From positions 1 through 21,149 of the forward strand of contig JAWLBW010000043.1 of the NCBI GenBank assembly GCA_041687475.1: a stretch of DNA of 21,149 nt, given 5' to 3'. This DNA comes from JAWLBW01 sp041687475 (GTDB taxonomy: Bacteria; J088; JAWLBW01). Made by a program: the position numbers and the translations under genes. Below the pieces are notes generated by a model that saw only the letters and a list, made by a program, of their open reading frames with translations, was not told the DNA's origin and made no database searches. This document shows, piece after piece, positions 1 to 7,710 of the stretch (the first letter of the stretch is position 1; each line of letters begins with the position of its first letter).

Positions 1-71
1 CCGAGCGGGTCTGGTCGCAACTCAAGGCCGCGCAGCGGCTCGGCGTTACGCGGGGCACCCTCGATCGTTGA
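1..71 (+). CDS. 3' end of a Fis-type helix-turn-helix regulator (partial)
   Basis: The third reading frame from the left edge is open from base 3 to a TGA at 69-71 and reads AAQRLGVTRGTLDR just before the stop. This matches the Fis-type (HTH_8) helix-turn-helix: the Ala-Ala, Leu-Gly and Thr-x-x-Thr-Leu spacing is that of the recognition helix closing NtrC-like sigma-54 activators and other response regulators. Only 22 residues are visible, so whether the full protein is a sigma-54 activator or a short response regulator cannot be decided. The next gene begins about 100 bases later with its own candidate promoter, so the two are probably not strictly coupled. Confidence 0.6.
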   Translation, partial: ERVWSQLKAAQRLGVTRGTLDR

Positions 72-124
72 TGTCGCGCTGCGACCCCCCGCCGTCTTCG
101 CGTCTACACCGTCACGGCCCGATG

Positions 125-153
125 TTGGGTCGATGCCGCCCCGCGCCTAGAAT
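125..153 (+). promoter_or_regulatory. Candidate sigma-70 promoter for the DUF885 gene
   Basis: TTGGGT at 125-130 and TAGAAT at 148-153 are separated by 17 bases. The predicted transcription start near 160 leaves a short leader that contains the GGAGG ribosome binding site at 160-164. Seen by eye only. Confidence 0.45.
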
Positions 154-172
154 GGCGCCGGAGGTGTCTTCT

Positions 173-1801
173 ATGAAGATTTTCGACGGACTCGTGCACG
201 ACATACTGCGTGAACGCTGGCAGACATCGCCGGTTACGGCGACCCTCGACGGTATTCACGACTACGACGATCAACTCGACATCTATGATTCTTCTTTCCG
301 CATGGACGTCGTGCGCAGGAGAAAACGGTTCCTGCATGCCCTCGACGCCGTACCCGACGACGAACTCGATCTCTCGCGCCGTATCGACAAGGCCGTGCTC
401 AAGGGGGCGCTGACCGCTTCCATCGACGACATTGAGATCGTGCAGAGCTGGCGCCGAAACCCGGCCCTCTATCTGCAACTCGGTCTGTACGGTCTCTACT
501 TCCTACTCGCGCGCGAATTTGCACCGGCCGACGAGCGGGCCAACGCCGCGGCCCGTCGGGGCGAAGCCTTTCCCCGTCTGCTGCATGAGGGCAAGCGCAA
601 CATCATCGTCGCCCCCATGACCCATGTCGAAACCGCCCTGCAGATAGCCGAAGGCGCTCGCAGGTTCCTGCGTGAAACTTTCCATCCGTTTCTCGCCGCC
701 CATGACGGAAGTCGCGCCGACTCGGTCACGACGACCTGCATGAACGCACTCGACGATTACCTGCACCACATTCGCGTGCACTGGCTCAAGCATGAGCCCG
801 ACGAAGAGTTCGCCATCGGCAACGACGCGTTCCAGCTGAAGATAAACTCGGAACACGGACTCGGCTATTCTCCGGAGCAGCTGCTTGAAATGGGCGAACA
901 GGGCCGCCGCCACACTCTTCGCCGAATCGAGGAAGTAGCACGTCGAATCGATCCATCGGTTCGCTGGCCGGCGCTCATCGAACGGTACCAACGCGAGCAC
1001 CCGACGGCGGGCACGCTGCTCGAGTCGTACCGCTCGGAAATGGCGCGCGCCCGTTCGTTCGTCGAGAGTCACAACCTGGTAACCGTACCGCCCGACGAGT
1101 CGCTGGAAATCGTACCCACACCGAGCTTCGAGCGCCCCACCACGCCGTATGCCGCCATGATGCCGCCCGCCCCCTTCGACCGCGGGCACCAGAAGGGCTT
1201 CTTTTACGTAACCCCGGTCGAAGACGGCAGCGACGAGCGCCTTCGCGAGCACAACCGCTACGCAATGACGGTTACCGCCATTCACGAAGCCTACCCGGGT
1301 CACCATCTACAGCTGACGGTGGCCAACGCCAATCCCTCGCCGGTGCGCAAGCTTTACCGCACGCCGGTAACGGTAGAAGGCTGGGCGCTTTACTGCGAAG
1401 AGATGATGCACGAACAAGGCTATTATCCCGACCTGCCGACGCGCCTGTTCCAGCTCAAGAACCTGCTCTGGCGCAGCATAAGGGTCATACTTGACGTGAG
1501 CCTGCACACCCAGGGAATGAAGGCATCCGAAGCCGTCGACTTTCTGGTGCGCGAGGCACACCTCGAGCGCTCGAACGCCGAGGCCGAGGTACGCCGTTAC
1601 TGCGCAACCCCCACGCAACCGATGAGCTACTTCATCGGTCTGCACGAAATACTCAGCCTGCGCCGCGAGTTGCAGATGCGCATCAGCGGCGGGCCGCCCC
1701 TGCGTACCTTCCACGATCGGTTCCTGGCCTGGGGCAACATTCCCATACCGCTCATTCGCGAGGCACTGTTCGCCGACCCGGCCTTCGCCCGGGCCGCCTG
1801 A
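173..1801 (+). CDS. DUF885 family putative zinc metallopeptidase
   Basis: A 542-residue protein of the DUF885 family, predicted metal-dependent hydrolases whose substrates are mostly unknown. The signature HEAYPGHH lies at residues 371-378, where the HE pair and following histidines form the likely metal site. An EGWALYCEE motif follows, with Glu 402 as the probable additional ligand, as in related HExxH-type peptidases. There is no signal peptide, so it is probably cytoplasmic. The ATG at 173 is preferred over upstream TTG/ATG codons because GGAGG at 160-164 sits eight bases before it, and translation from 68 would include an Arg/Pro-rich stretch unlike the family. It is followed 50-60 bases later by an M24 peptidase-like gene, so the pair may both act on peptides; that link is inference. 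Confidence 0.85.
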   Translation: MKIFDGLVHDILRERWQTSPVTATLDGIHDYDDQLDIYDSSFRMDVVRRRKRFLHALDAVPDDELDLSRRIDKAVLKGALTASIDDIEIVQSWRRNPALYLQLGLYGLYFLLAREFAPADERANAAARRGEAFPRLLHEGKRNIIVAPMTHVETALQIAEGARRFLRETFHPFLAAHDGSRADSVTTTCMNALDDYLHHIRVHWLKHEPDEEFAIGNDAFQLKINSEHGLGYSPEQLLEMGEQGRRHTLRRIEEVARRIDPSVRWPALIERYQREHPTAGTLLESYRSEMARARSFVESHNLVTVPPDESLEIVPTPSFERPTTPYAAMMPPAPFDRGHQKGFFYVTPVEDGSDERLREHNRYAMTVTAIHEAYPGHHLQLTVANANPSPVRKLYRTPVTVEGWALYCEEMMHEQGYYPDLPTRLFQLKNLLWRSIRVILDVSLHTQGMKASEAVDFLVREAHLERSNAEAEVRRYCATPTQPMSYFIGLHEILSLRRELQMRISGGPPLRTFHDRFLAWGNIPIPLIREALFADPAFARAA

Positions 1802-1847
1802 GCAGTCGAGGCGCCACATCGAAGCTGTGCGGCGGCCCACCCTCGGG

Positions 1848-1853
1848 TACAAT
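1848..1853 (+). promoter_or_regulatory. Candidate -10 element (TACAAT) directly before the M24 gene
   Basis: TACAAT at 1848-1853 resembles a sigma-70 -10 box, with only a poor -35 (CTGTGC near 1825-1830, 17 bases upstream). The predicted start of transcription is close to 1860, one base before the ATG at 1861. The ATG at 1852 would lie inside the box. Confidence 0.35.
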
Positions 1854-1860
1854 GGCATGC

Positions 1861-3048
1861 ATGCGCAGGCTTGATGAAATTCAGAAGCTGCTCGTCGAGG
1901 AAGGCCTCGACGGGTGGCTTTTCTACGACTATCGACACTCCGATCCCATTGCCTACCGTGTTCTCGGCCTGCCCGAAACCATGCGCTCGACCCGACGCTG
2001 GTTCTATCTCATACCCGCGCGGGGCGAACCGGTCGCCCTGATTCACCGCATCGAGGCCGACCATCTCGACACCCTGCCGGGACGCAAGGTTGCCTATGCC
2101 GCCTGGGAAGAGCTTTCGGCAGCACTGTCGACCCTGCTGCGCGACTGCAGCCGCATTGCCATGCAGTATTCACCGATGAACGCCATTCCCACGATCTCGC
2201 GGGTCGACGCCGGCACGCTTGAACTCGTGCGCAGCCTGGGTGCCGAGGTCGTCTCAAGCGCGGTGTTGATTCAGCAGGTAGAATCGACGTGGACGCCAGG
2301 GCAGTGGCAACAACATCAAGCCGCCTCACAGGCCCTGATGGCGTCTCTCAAAGACGCCTTCGCCTTTCTGCGCGACACGGTCGCCGCGCAGGGCGGCACC
2401 GATGAGCTGACGCTGCAGGCACGCCTTGTCGAGGCAATGCAGACACGCAATCTCGTCTTCGATCGCCCTCCCCTCGTGGCCGTCGGCATGCACACCGCCG
2501 CCCCCCATTACCAGCCGCATTTCCGCACGAATGCCCCCATCGGGCGGGGCGACCTCGTGCTCATCGACCTGTGGGGCAAACTCGCCGAACCCGAGTCCGT
2601 GTACGCCGAACACACGTGGGCGGTATTCGTCGACACGAGTGTGCCCTCTCGCTACCGCGAAGTCTTCGACGTGGTTCGACGCGCCCGTGACGCCACCCTG
2701 ACCTTCCTCGAAGAAGCACTCGGCGACGACCGCGACGTGCACGGCTGGGAGGTCGATGCGGTCTGCCGGCGCGAGGTGTACGGCCTCGGCTACGGCGACT
2801 ACTTCACGCACCGCGCCGGTCACGCCATCGGCCAGGACCTGCAGGGATACGGCGTCAACCCCGACGACTTCGAAACGCACGACGACCGGCTGCTGCTGCC
2901 CCGCACCTGCTTCAGCCTCGAGCCCGGCGTATACCTGCCCGGCGAATTCGGGGTGCGCACCGGGGTAAACGTGTATCTCGACGAAGACCGGAAGGTGCAC
3001 GTGACCGGCGCCCCCATGCAGAACGAAGTGCTCGCTCTCATGGCCTGA
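1861..3048 (+). CDS. M24 family Xaa-Pro aminopeptidase-like protein with altered metal site
   Basis: A 395-residue protein with a creatinase-type N-terminal domain and a C-terminal pita-bread M24 domain (about residues 140-395). M24 enzymes use five metal ligands (Asp, Asp, His, Glu, Glu). Visible here are Asp 236 (IDLWGK), His 321 (HRAGHAIG) and Glu 354 (LEPGVY). The second Asp is replaced by Glu 250 (VYAEHTW) and the last Glu by Gly 368 (VRTGVNVY). It may therefore be inactive, use a different metal arrangement, or have a new role; the fold assignment is firm and the activity is not. The start is uncertain: an in-frame ATG lies at 1852, but no ribosome binding site precedes either, and the candidate -10 box favours 1861 and a leaderless message. 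Confidence 0.8.
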   Translation: MRRLDEIQKLLVEEGLDGWLFYDYRHSDPIAYRVLGLPETMRSTRRWFYLIPARGEPVALIHRIEADHLDTLPGRKVAYAAWEELSAALSTLLRDCSRIAMQYSPMNAIPTISRVDAGTLELVRSLGAEVVSSAVLIQQVESTWTPGQWQQHQAASQALMASLKDAFAFLRDTVAAQGGTDELTLQARLVEAMQTRNLVFDRPPLVAVGMHTAAPHYQPHFRTNAPIGRGDLVLIDLWGKLAEPESVYAEHTWAVFVDTSVPSRYREVFDVVRRARDATLTFLEEALGDDRDVHGWEVDAVCRREVYGLGYGDYFTHRAGHAIGQDLQGYGVNPDDFETHDDRLLLPRTCFSLEPGVYLPGEFGVRTGVNVYLDEDRKVHVTGAPMQNEVLALMA

Positions 3049-3063
3049 CGCCTTTCTCGCCGC

Positions 3064-3104
3064 AAAAAAAAAAAGGAAAGGGGCCTTCCCCCGGGGGAAG
3101 GCCC
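3064..3104 (-). terminator. Rho-independent terminator of the RskA-like lipoprotein gene
   Basis: A perfect 24-base palindrome at 3081-3104 (GGGCCTTCCCCC arm and its exact complement) is followed on the minus strand by CTTTCC and then eleven T residues (A-run at 3064-3074 on the plus strand). It lies 22 bases past the minus-strand stop at 3127. It could also slow plus-strand transcription leaving the M24 gene, but there is no U-tract on that side. Confidence 0.9.
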
Positions 3105-3126
3105 GAATGCTCGACATACCGCTTGC

Positions 3127-4602
3127 TCAGCGGGTTCGACTGCCGCTGCCCATGACGACGCCGTTCGGTTTTTCGAGCTCGTCCGACGGTTGCAGGGTAA
3201 CCACGATGCCGTCGAAGGACTTGAGAGGCGCCGCTTCCGGTTTTTCATCGAGTACGCCGCCGGCGCCGACGTAAACCCCGCTCGAGCCCGCGAGCCCCGC
3301 CACCTTGTCGGGGTTCAGGTCGTACGTCACGCGCGCCTTGCCGCCCTCGTCGGCCGAGAACGTCGCAACGGGTACGAAGTGCATTCGCTCTTTCTCTTCG
3401 CGTACCAGCCACACCGCATAGACGCCCTGGTCGACCGAGCCGACCCAGCCCTCTGCATCGCCCTCGCCCACCGAAGGTTCGGGCAGGCGGTCGAGCGTAA
3501 CCACCAGCGACGTACGCCCATCGGCCTCGACCTTCTTCCAGGCGGTTCCGGTCACGGGCGCCGCGGCAGGCGGTACGAGAGCATCGGGTACGCTCATGCC
3601 GCACGCCGTAATGGCCGCAAACTCTTCGAGAACCGTGCGATCGGTGCCCTCGCCGGGTTCCTCGGCGGGGGGCTCTTCGGGCGGCGTGGTAACCGGCGGC
3701 GTTTCCGGCTCAGGTTCAGGTGCGGGGGGAGGCGGCTTCGGCAGCCAGGCGCAGTCGACACGCTCCTTGAAGAAGAAGCGCACCCGATCCGACTCATCGG
3801 TAAACAGGTCGATTTCAGCCTCGCTTCCTTCGGGAATGGTTCCGTCGATGTGCACCGACTGGTAGAAGAACTTACCCTCCTGGTACACGCCCCCGTTCAG
3901 ACTGACGTCGCCCGATACGATTTCGGCCTGCGGGTACCCGTTCATCAAGGACTCGTGCGTCTGAAGCAGCACGGTCGCGTCCTGACAGGTAACCGAGTGT
4001 ACGGAAATATTGTGCGGTGCGGGCTGCACCATGGGCTCGGCATTACAGTCAGATGCCGGAACCAGCCGCAGCCATGTGCGCGTAAAGAACGCATCGGGAT
4101 CGGAGAAATTCGGATTATCGGTCTGAATGATGATGGCCGCCGTAATGTCGCGATCGTCGGCCGAAGCAAACGCCTCGTTCACCTGCATGGTGAAGTCGAA
4201 TTCCTGCGTGGCCCCGACCGGTATGGTGATGCCCTGCGGCGAAATCGAATAGTTCTCGATGTATTCGTTACCGTGGTAGAAAATCACGGTAAACCACACC
4301 CGTTTCGCCTCGGAGTGCTGTGAGACGTTCGAAGCCCTGAGCTTGAAGGTGTAGTCGCCCGAGCAGATGTATGCCTGCTGGCGATAGGCTTCCCATTCCA
4401 TGTAAAGATCGCTGTTCCCGCCGTCGTGATCAAGCGACCGATAGGAGGAAGCATTGGTTTGCCCCACAAGGGGTGTCATGGGGCAGATCGACGCCGGCAG
4501 ATTCGCCTCGGCCGTCGTTCCCCCCGATTTCTTGTCGTTCTTATCGCCGCAGGCCACCAGGCCCAGGGCAACCAGAACCCCAAGGAGAATGCGTTTGTTC
4601 AC
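3127..4602 (-). CDS. Lipoprotein with Pro/Glu-rich linker and RskA-like C-terminal domain
   Basis: A 491-residue protein starting with GTG at 4602, with AAGGAG about six bases upstream. The signal peptide ends in the lipobox LVAC, so Cys 18 is probably lipidated and the protein envelope-anchored. Residues of about 50-200 look like a beta-sandwich region. A strongly Pro/Glu-rich linker follows (about 290-320). The last 150 residues resemble the extracytoplasmic domain of RskA-type anti-sigma factors: GVYAVWLV, VATF.ADEGG, then FDGIVVTLQP and a closing P-N-G-V-V-M-G segment. No zinc-binding anti-sigma domain and no internal membrane helix are present, so sigma factor control is not implied. The RskA likeness is by eye and moderate; the lipoprotein call is firm. 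The gene is divergent from the next lipoprotein and has its own terminator. Confidence 0.8.
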   Translation of the reverse strand: MNKRILLGVLVALGLVACGDKNDKKSGGTTAEANLPASICPMTPLVGQTNASSYRSLDHDGGNSDLYMEWEAYRQQAYICSGDYTFKLRASNVSQHSEAKRVWFTVIFYHGNEYIENYSISPQGITIPVGATQEFDFTMQVNEAFASADDRDITAAIIIQTDNPNFSDPDAFFTRTWLRLVPASDCNAEPMVQPAPHNISVHSVTCQDATVLLQTHESLMNGYPQAEIVSGDVSLNGGVYQEGKFFYQSVHIDGTIPEGSEAEIDLFTDESDRVRFFFKERVDCAWLPKPPPPAPEPEPETPPVTTPPEEPPAEEPGEGTDRTVLEEFAAITACGMSVPDALVPPAAAPVTGTAWKKVEADGRTSLVVTLDRLPEPSVGEGDAEGWVGSVDQGVYAVWLVREEKERMHFVPVATFSADEGGKARVTYDLNPDKVAGLAGSSGVYVGAGGVLDEKPEAAPLKSFDGIVVTLQPSDELEKPNGVVMGSGSRTR

Positions 4603-4742
4603 GAGTGACTCCTTTCCAACCGTACCCTGATACGATCAGCGTAAGGCCGAAAGGTGCCCGTTCACATGCCTGCCGGTCACCAGGCAAGCGGCGGCATTGA
4701 CAGATTAGCCGGTTTGCTGTAACTCGAAGGCTGCCTGCCCCG

Positions 4743-4771
4743 TTGACACCGACCCCCCGGAGCGGTACGAT
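4743..4771 (+). promoter_or_regulatory. Sigma-70-like promoter of the ZU5-like lipoprotein gene
   Basis: TTGACA at 4743-4748 and TACGAT at 4766-4771 have a 17-base spacer, giving a predicted start near 4778 and a leader of about 23 bases. A second TTGACA at 4697-4702 lies upstream but lacks a good -10. Confidence 0.6.
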
Positions 4772-4800
4772 TCCCTGAACCGGTAACCCGGGGGGGCCTC

Positions 4801-5817
4801 ATGCACAGGCAAGCATACCCATACCTGTTAGCGACCGTGCTACTTGCGACGGCTTGCCGATCCGAGGCACCCGTCGAAGACAATTCGCTGCTCGAAGCGC
4901 TTGCTTTGGTGCAGGAAGACGCCGTTGCCGCCGGCATCATCGATGCCGCCGGTGGGTCCATCGTCGTTACGCAGGGCGCCTGGGCCGGTGCCGGCCTGGA
5001 GATTCCCGAAGGCGCATTGACCGAGCCTGCCCTCTTTTCCCTGACCGCCACCGCACCGGTCGGGGGAACCGAAGGCTACCTCGAAGCCGGCCCCGCACTG
5101 GCCTTCCGCACGACGGCCGCCCGTCTTGAAAAACCCGTCGCACTGCAGCTGCCCATTCTACCTGCGTTCCTGACCGAGGGTGTCGATGGATTGTTGCTTC
5201 TGCACCGCCTCGAAGACACCCTTACGCCCGTTGCCGGGGCGGTGCGAACCGGCGCCGTCATGGCCGCCGTCGTGCACGAACTCGGCGATTTTCAGGCCGT
5301 AGTCGACGATTCGATTATCGGCGAGGGTTCCGGCGCTGACGACCCCCAATTCTGTGAATCGGCGCTTGGAAGCGTGACCCTTGCCGCCGCCGTCTCGGGC
5401 ACCCGTACGGCCGCCTCTCTGTCGCTGGACACACCGAAGCTGTATGCCGTCTCTTCGTCTTCGGTCGACGACTGCGGCAGGGCGCTGAACTGGGAAGTCG
5501 AATGGTACAGCACGACCGACGGCCAATCGGCAACGCTGGTCTATCCGGGCAGCGGTTCACTCGAGCCCATACTCTCCGACACGCTGCCCTGTGCGGGCAC
5601 GATAGTCGAGTATTCGCCCGACGCCGACTCGCCGGCCATGCTGGCCGATTATAAGGAACGCAGGGGAGAAGGTTTCGGCGAGCTGAGCGTAACCACCCTG
5701 TCGTGCGCCGAGGGCTTTTCGCAGCCCCGGGTGCGCATCGCCGAAAATGCGCGCGCCGATGCCTGGGCAGACTATGCGCCCGACGGCACGTGGCTCGACG
5801 GCGAAGTACCGGAATAA
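4801..5817 (+). CDS. Lipoprotein with ZU5-like domain, function unknown
   Basis: A 338-residue protein with a short hydrophobic leader ending LLATAC, so Cys 19 is the probable lipid attachment site. Residues of about 48-165 read AAGGSIVV...LEIPEGAL, then beta-strand-like segments. The glycine pair followed by an IPxGAL motif is typical of ZU5-type beta domains in surface proteins; the match is by eye and moderate. The C-terminal half has cysteines near residues 185, 225, 265 and 301 that could form disulphides, and matches nothing I recognise. No strong ribosome binding site is visible before the ATG, only a G-rich run. The gene has its own promoter and is divergent from the RskA-like lipoprotein, so shared regulation is possible. 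Confidence 0.75.
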   Translation: MHRQAYPYLLATVLLATACRSEAPVEDNSLLEALALVQEDAVAAGIIDAAGGSIVVTQGAWAGAGLEIPEGALTEPALFSLTATAPVGGTEGYLEAGPALAFRTTAARLEKPVALQLPILPAFLTEGVDGLLLLHRLEDTLTPVAGAVRTGAVMAAVVHELGDFQAVVDDSIIGEGSGADDPQFCESALGSVTLAAAVSGTRTAASLSLDTPKLYAVSSSSVDDCGRALNWEVEWYSTTDGQSATLVYPGSGSLEPILSDTLPCAGTIVEYSPDADSPAMLADYKERRGEGFGELSVTTLSCAEGFSQPRVRIAENARADAWADYAPDGTWLDGEVPE

Positions 5818-5856
5818 GGGGAATTCAGGCCGGCGTTCGTCCCGACAGTGGGCCGA

Positions 5857-5961
5857 TCAACCGTCGACCTGGCGCAGCCGCTTTTCGAGAAAAACGAAGA
5901 GCTGGGCCACCCGTTCGACCAGGCCTGCGAATACGACGACGATGAGAAAACGTGCGATCAT
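5857..5961 (-). CDS. Possible 34-residue single-pass membrane protein
   Basis: A short open frame starting ATG at 5961 (complement) and ending TGA at 5857-5859. It begins MIARFLIVVVFAGLV, a hydrophobic segment long enough to enter a membrane, followed by an amphipathic basic tail ending LRQVDG. Codons are GC-ending as in neighbouring genes. A promoter-like pair lies just upstream, but no ribosome binding site is seen. It could be a real small protein or chance; conservation in relatives would decide. Confidence 0.4.
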   Translation of the reverse strand: MIARFLIVVVFAGLVERVAQLFVFLEKRLRQVDG

Positions 5962-5982
5962 GGCTGTTGTGAGGGATAGACC

Positions 5983-6012
5983 ACCATAGCAGAACCTCGG
6001 CCGGAAAGGCAA
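5983..6012 (-). promoter_or_regulatory. Candidate extended -10 promoter before the 34-residue ORF
   Basis: On the minus strand, TTGCCT (6012-6007) is followed after 18 bases by TATGGT (5988-5983), preceded by TGC as in extended -10 promoters. The predicted start near 5976 is about 15 bases before the ATG at 5961. Confidence 0.4.
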
Positions 6013-6021
6013 GGGGCCGCG

Positions 6022-6861
6022 TCAGTCGCAGCCGTCAACCCTGCAGAGCCTGATGTTCCGTTCGACCGCGTCGCTCGCCAACGAGCTTCGCACGGCCCGG
6101 AAGGCAATCGGATAATCGGTGAAGCCGTTGCGCGTGTCCGACGGGGGAAACAGCGTAACCTGCCAGGTTACGGTCTGTCCGGTGACCCACTCCTGGTACT
6201 GGGTTCCGGTATTGTTCGAATCGAAGTCGAGCGAGCGGCTTCCACCCAACAGGCGCTGGTCGCCCGCAACCCGCAGGTGCGTATTGACCTCGCGGGTACC
6301 CTTGAACACCGGGTTTTCACCGAAGGGAATTTCGGTATATCCTGGTGTGGGCGTCGCCGGGCTGCTGACCACAGGCGCGGCAGGGGCCTCGATGCTCTGC
6401 GCCCTTGCCGGCAGCATGTCGAGTTCGACCAGGTAACTCGACCGCGGTTGCACCACGGGCAGCGTCACATAGCCCTTGTAAAGAGGCTCNNNNNNNNNNT
6501 TCAACGCCTCGGCGTAGACGATTTGGTTCTCGGCCGGCGGCACCTGCATGCTGCCCGAACCCGACTCGCCGCCTTCGATCTGGAAAATTTCGATGGCGTT
6601 GTAGGTTCCCGCCTCGTCCTTGTTGCAGGGCGGACGCGGGTCATCATCGGCCCTCAGCGCCGCCGTGATGTCACGACAGATCATGACGGCCAGCGACCTG
6701 ATGCTCGCAAGGTCTTCGGCGGCGTCGGCGGCGACATACCCTGAATGGGGAAAGTTAATCTCTACCCCCAGACGGGCGGCTTCCGGATCCTGTGTTCCTT
6801 CACCGCACGACGCGGCGAGAAGGGCAAGTCCGAGACCGATTCCGAAGCGAAAACTGCGCAT
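6022..6861 (-). CDS. Lipoprotein, third gene of the TPR-barrel/FecR operon (contains assembly gap)
   Basis: A protein of about 279 residues beginning MRSFRFG with a leader ending LLAASC, so Cys 19 is the probable lipidated residue. The ATG at 6861 is chosen over 6867 because GAGG, which overlaps the stop of the FecR gene, is 7-8 bases before it. Cysteines occur near Cys 63, Cys 79 and at the C-terminus (RLCRVDGCD), suggesting disulphides. The sequence is otherwise unrecognised; it is rich in beta-type segments, with a Pro/Ala/Thr stretch near the middle. Ten N at 6490-6499 interrupt it. The frame is the same on both sides, so the true gap is probably 1 modulo 3 bases long. Its position directly behind a TPR-barrel protein and a FecR protein suggests that it is a partner or cargo of that envelope module. 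Confidence 0.75.
   Translation of the reverse strand: MRSFRFGIGLGLALLAASCGEGTQDPEAARLGVEINFPHSGYVAADAAEDLASIRSLAVMICRDITAALRADDDPRPPCNKDEAGTYNAIEIFQIEGGESGSGSMQVPPAENQIVYAEALXXXXEPLYKGYVTLPVVQPRSSYLVELDMLPARAQSIEAPAAPVVSSPATPTPGYTEIPFGENPVFKGTREVNTHLRVAGDQRLLGGSRSLDFDSNNTGTQYQEWVTGQTVTWQVTLFPPSDTRNGFTDYPIAFRAVRSSLASDAVERNIRLCRVDGCD
6490..6499. other. Assembly gap (10 N)
   Basis: Ten unknown bases inside the minus-strand lipoprotein gene. The reading frame is preserved across the run as written. Confidence 0.99.
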
Positions 6862-6870
6862 TTCCATTCC

Positions 6871-7710
6871 TCAGTTGTCCGTCGGCTGGGGGAAGTTCCA
6901 ACGCACGTCGAGCGAAGCGTCGCCGGGCGCCGTGGTCAGGCCCGGGCGATCGAAGCCGCGCGTGGTCTGCATCTTACGGTGGCTGTCGAGCGTGCGATAG
7001 GGCGCATTCTCAGGCAGCGTGGGCCGGGCAATCTGCTGACGCACGACCGAGTAGTTGCGCTCCATGCGTTCGGCCACCCGATCGGCGCCGGCAAACGGCA
7101 TACCGGCCTGCGCCGGGGCCACGTTCAGCGCTGCCGAGGCCCGGTACACGGCGACATCCTTCTCGGCCAGATTGCTGGGCGTGGTAGGCGGACTGTCGGG
7201 AGAAAGCAACGTGCTCTGCTCGCCCTCGAGTTTCGCGGTGCCCGTTGCCCCCATGCGATTTTCGGCGGTGGCGTTTCCGCCCAGGGTCACCACCTCGGTA
7301 AACTGGCTGGCCGAGTTGTACCGGATGAGTACGTCGCCCCCCGTAGACACGACCTGCGACACCTGCGTTCGCAGGGTAACCGGGCTGCGGCTGCCCGGCT
7401 TCGACATGAAGCGCAGCACGCCCTTCTTCAGTTCGAGCGTGAGGGGGTTCGTCTCGGCAATCGCGGTTTCAGACAGCGGCCCGAAGACGACCACCGTGTC
7501 ACCCAGTATCGCCTTGAGGTTCGTACGGCCGAGCGCCTTGATCACGTCTCCGCGGCGCAACTCGACACCCGGCTGCACGGGCACCTGATCGGCGCCGCGG
7601 TTGATGAAGGTGCCGTCTTCGCCGGCGACCACCACGTTCTCGGCGCCGGCCGGCGACGAAAGCGCTGTGGTCAGCAGCAGGGTCGCGGTTACGAGCAGTG
7701 TGCGTCGCAT
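6871..7710 (-). CDS. Secreted FecR-domain protein
   Basis: A 279-residue protein with a signal peptide (MRRTLLVTATLLLTTAL..., probable cleavage after AGA). Residues of about 30-155 have the FecR pattern: a GxxLRRGDVIKALGRTNLK segment, then L-GDTVVVFGP, an LKKGVLRF segment, and a VSTGGDVLIRY segment corresponding to the second half of the domain. Classical FecR proteins pass a signal to a FecI-type sigma factor through a membrane helix. This one lacks the helix and cytoplasmic domain, so it is more likely a periplasmic or surface FecR-domain protein of structural or binding role. Its ATG shares a base with the TGA of the upstream TPR-barrel gene, so the two are translationally coupled. The C-terminal 90 residues are unrecognised. 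Confidence 0.8.
   Translation of the reverse strand: MRRTLLVTATLLLTTALSSPAGAENVVVAGEDGTFINRGADQVPVQPGVELRRGDVIKALGRTNLKAILGDTVVVFGPLSETAIAETNPLTLELKKGVLRFMSKPGSRSPVTLRTQVSQVVSTGGDVLIRYNSASQFTEVVTLGGNATAENRMGATGTAKLEGEQSTLLSPDSPPTTPSNLAEKDVAVYRASAALNVAPAQAGMPFAGADRVAERMERNYSVVRQQIARPTLPENAPYRTLDSHRKMQTTRGFDRPGLTTAPGDASLDVRWNFPQPTDN

Noticed and set aside
503..1306. Long minus-strand frames inside the DUF885, M24, trxB and propeller genes
   Set aside because: They are antisense shadows of strongly recognised genes in GC-rich DNA and have no motifs of their own.
4697..4725. TTGACA at 4697 as a second promoter for the ZU5-like gene
   Set aside because: The -10 at the right spacing (TAACTC) is poor and a much better promoter lies at 4743-4771.
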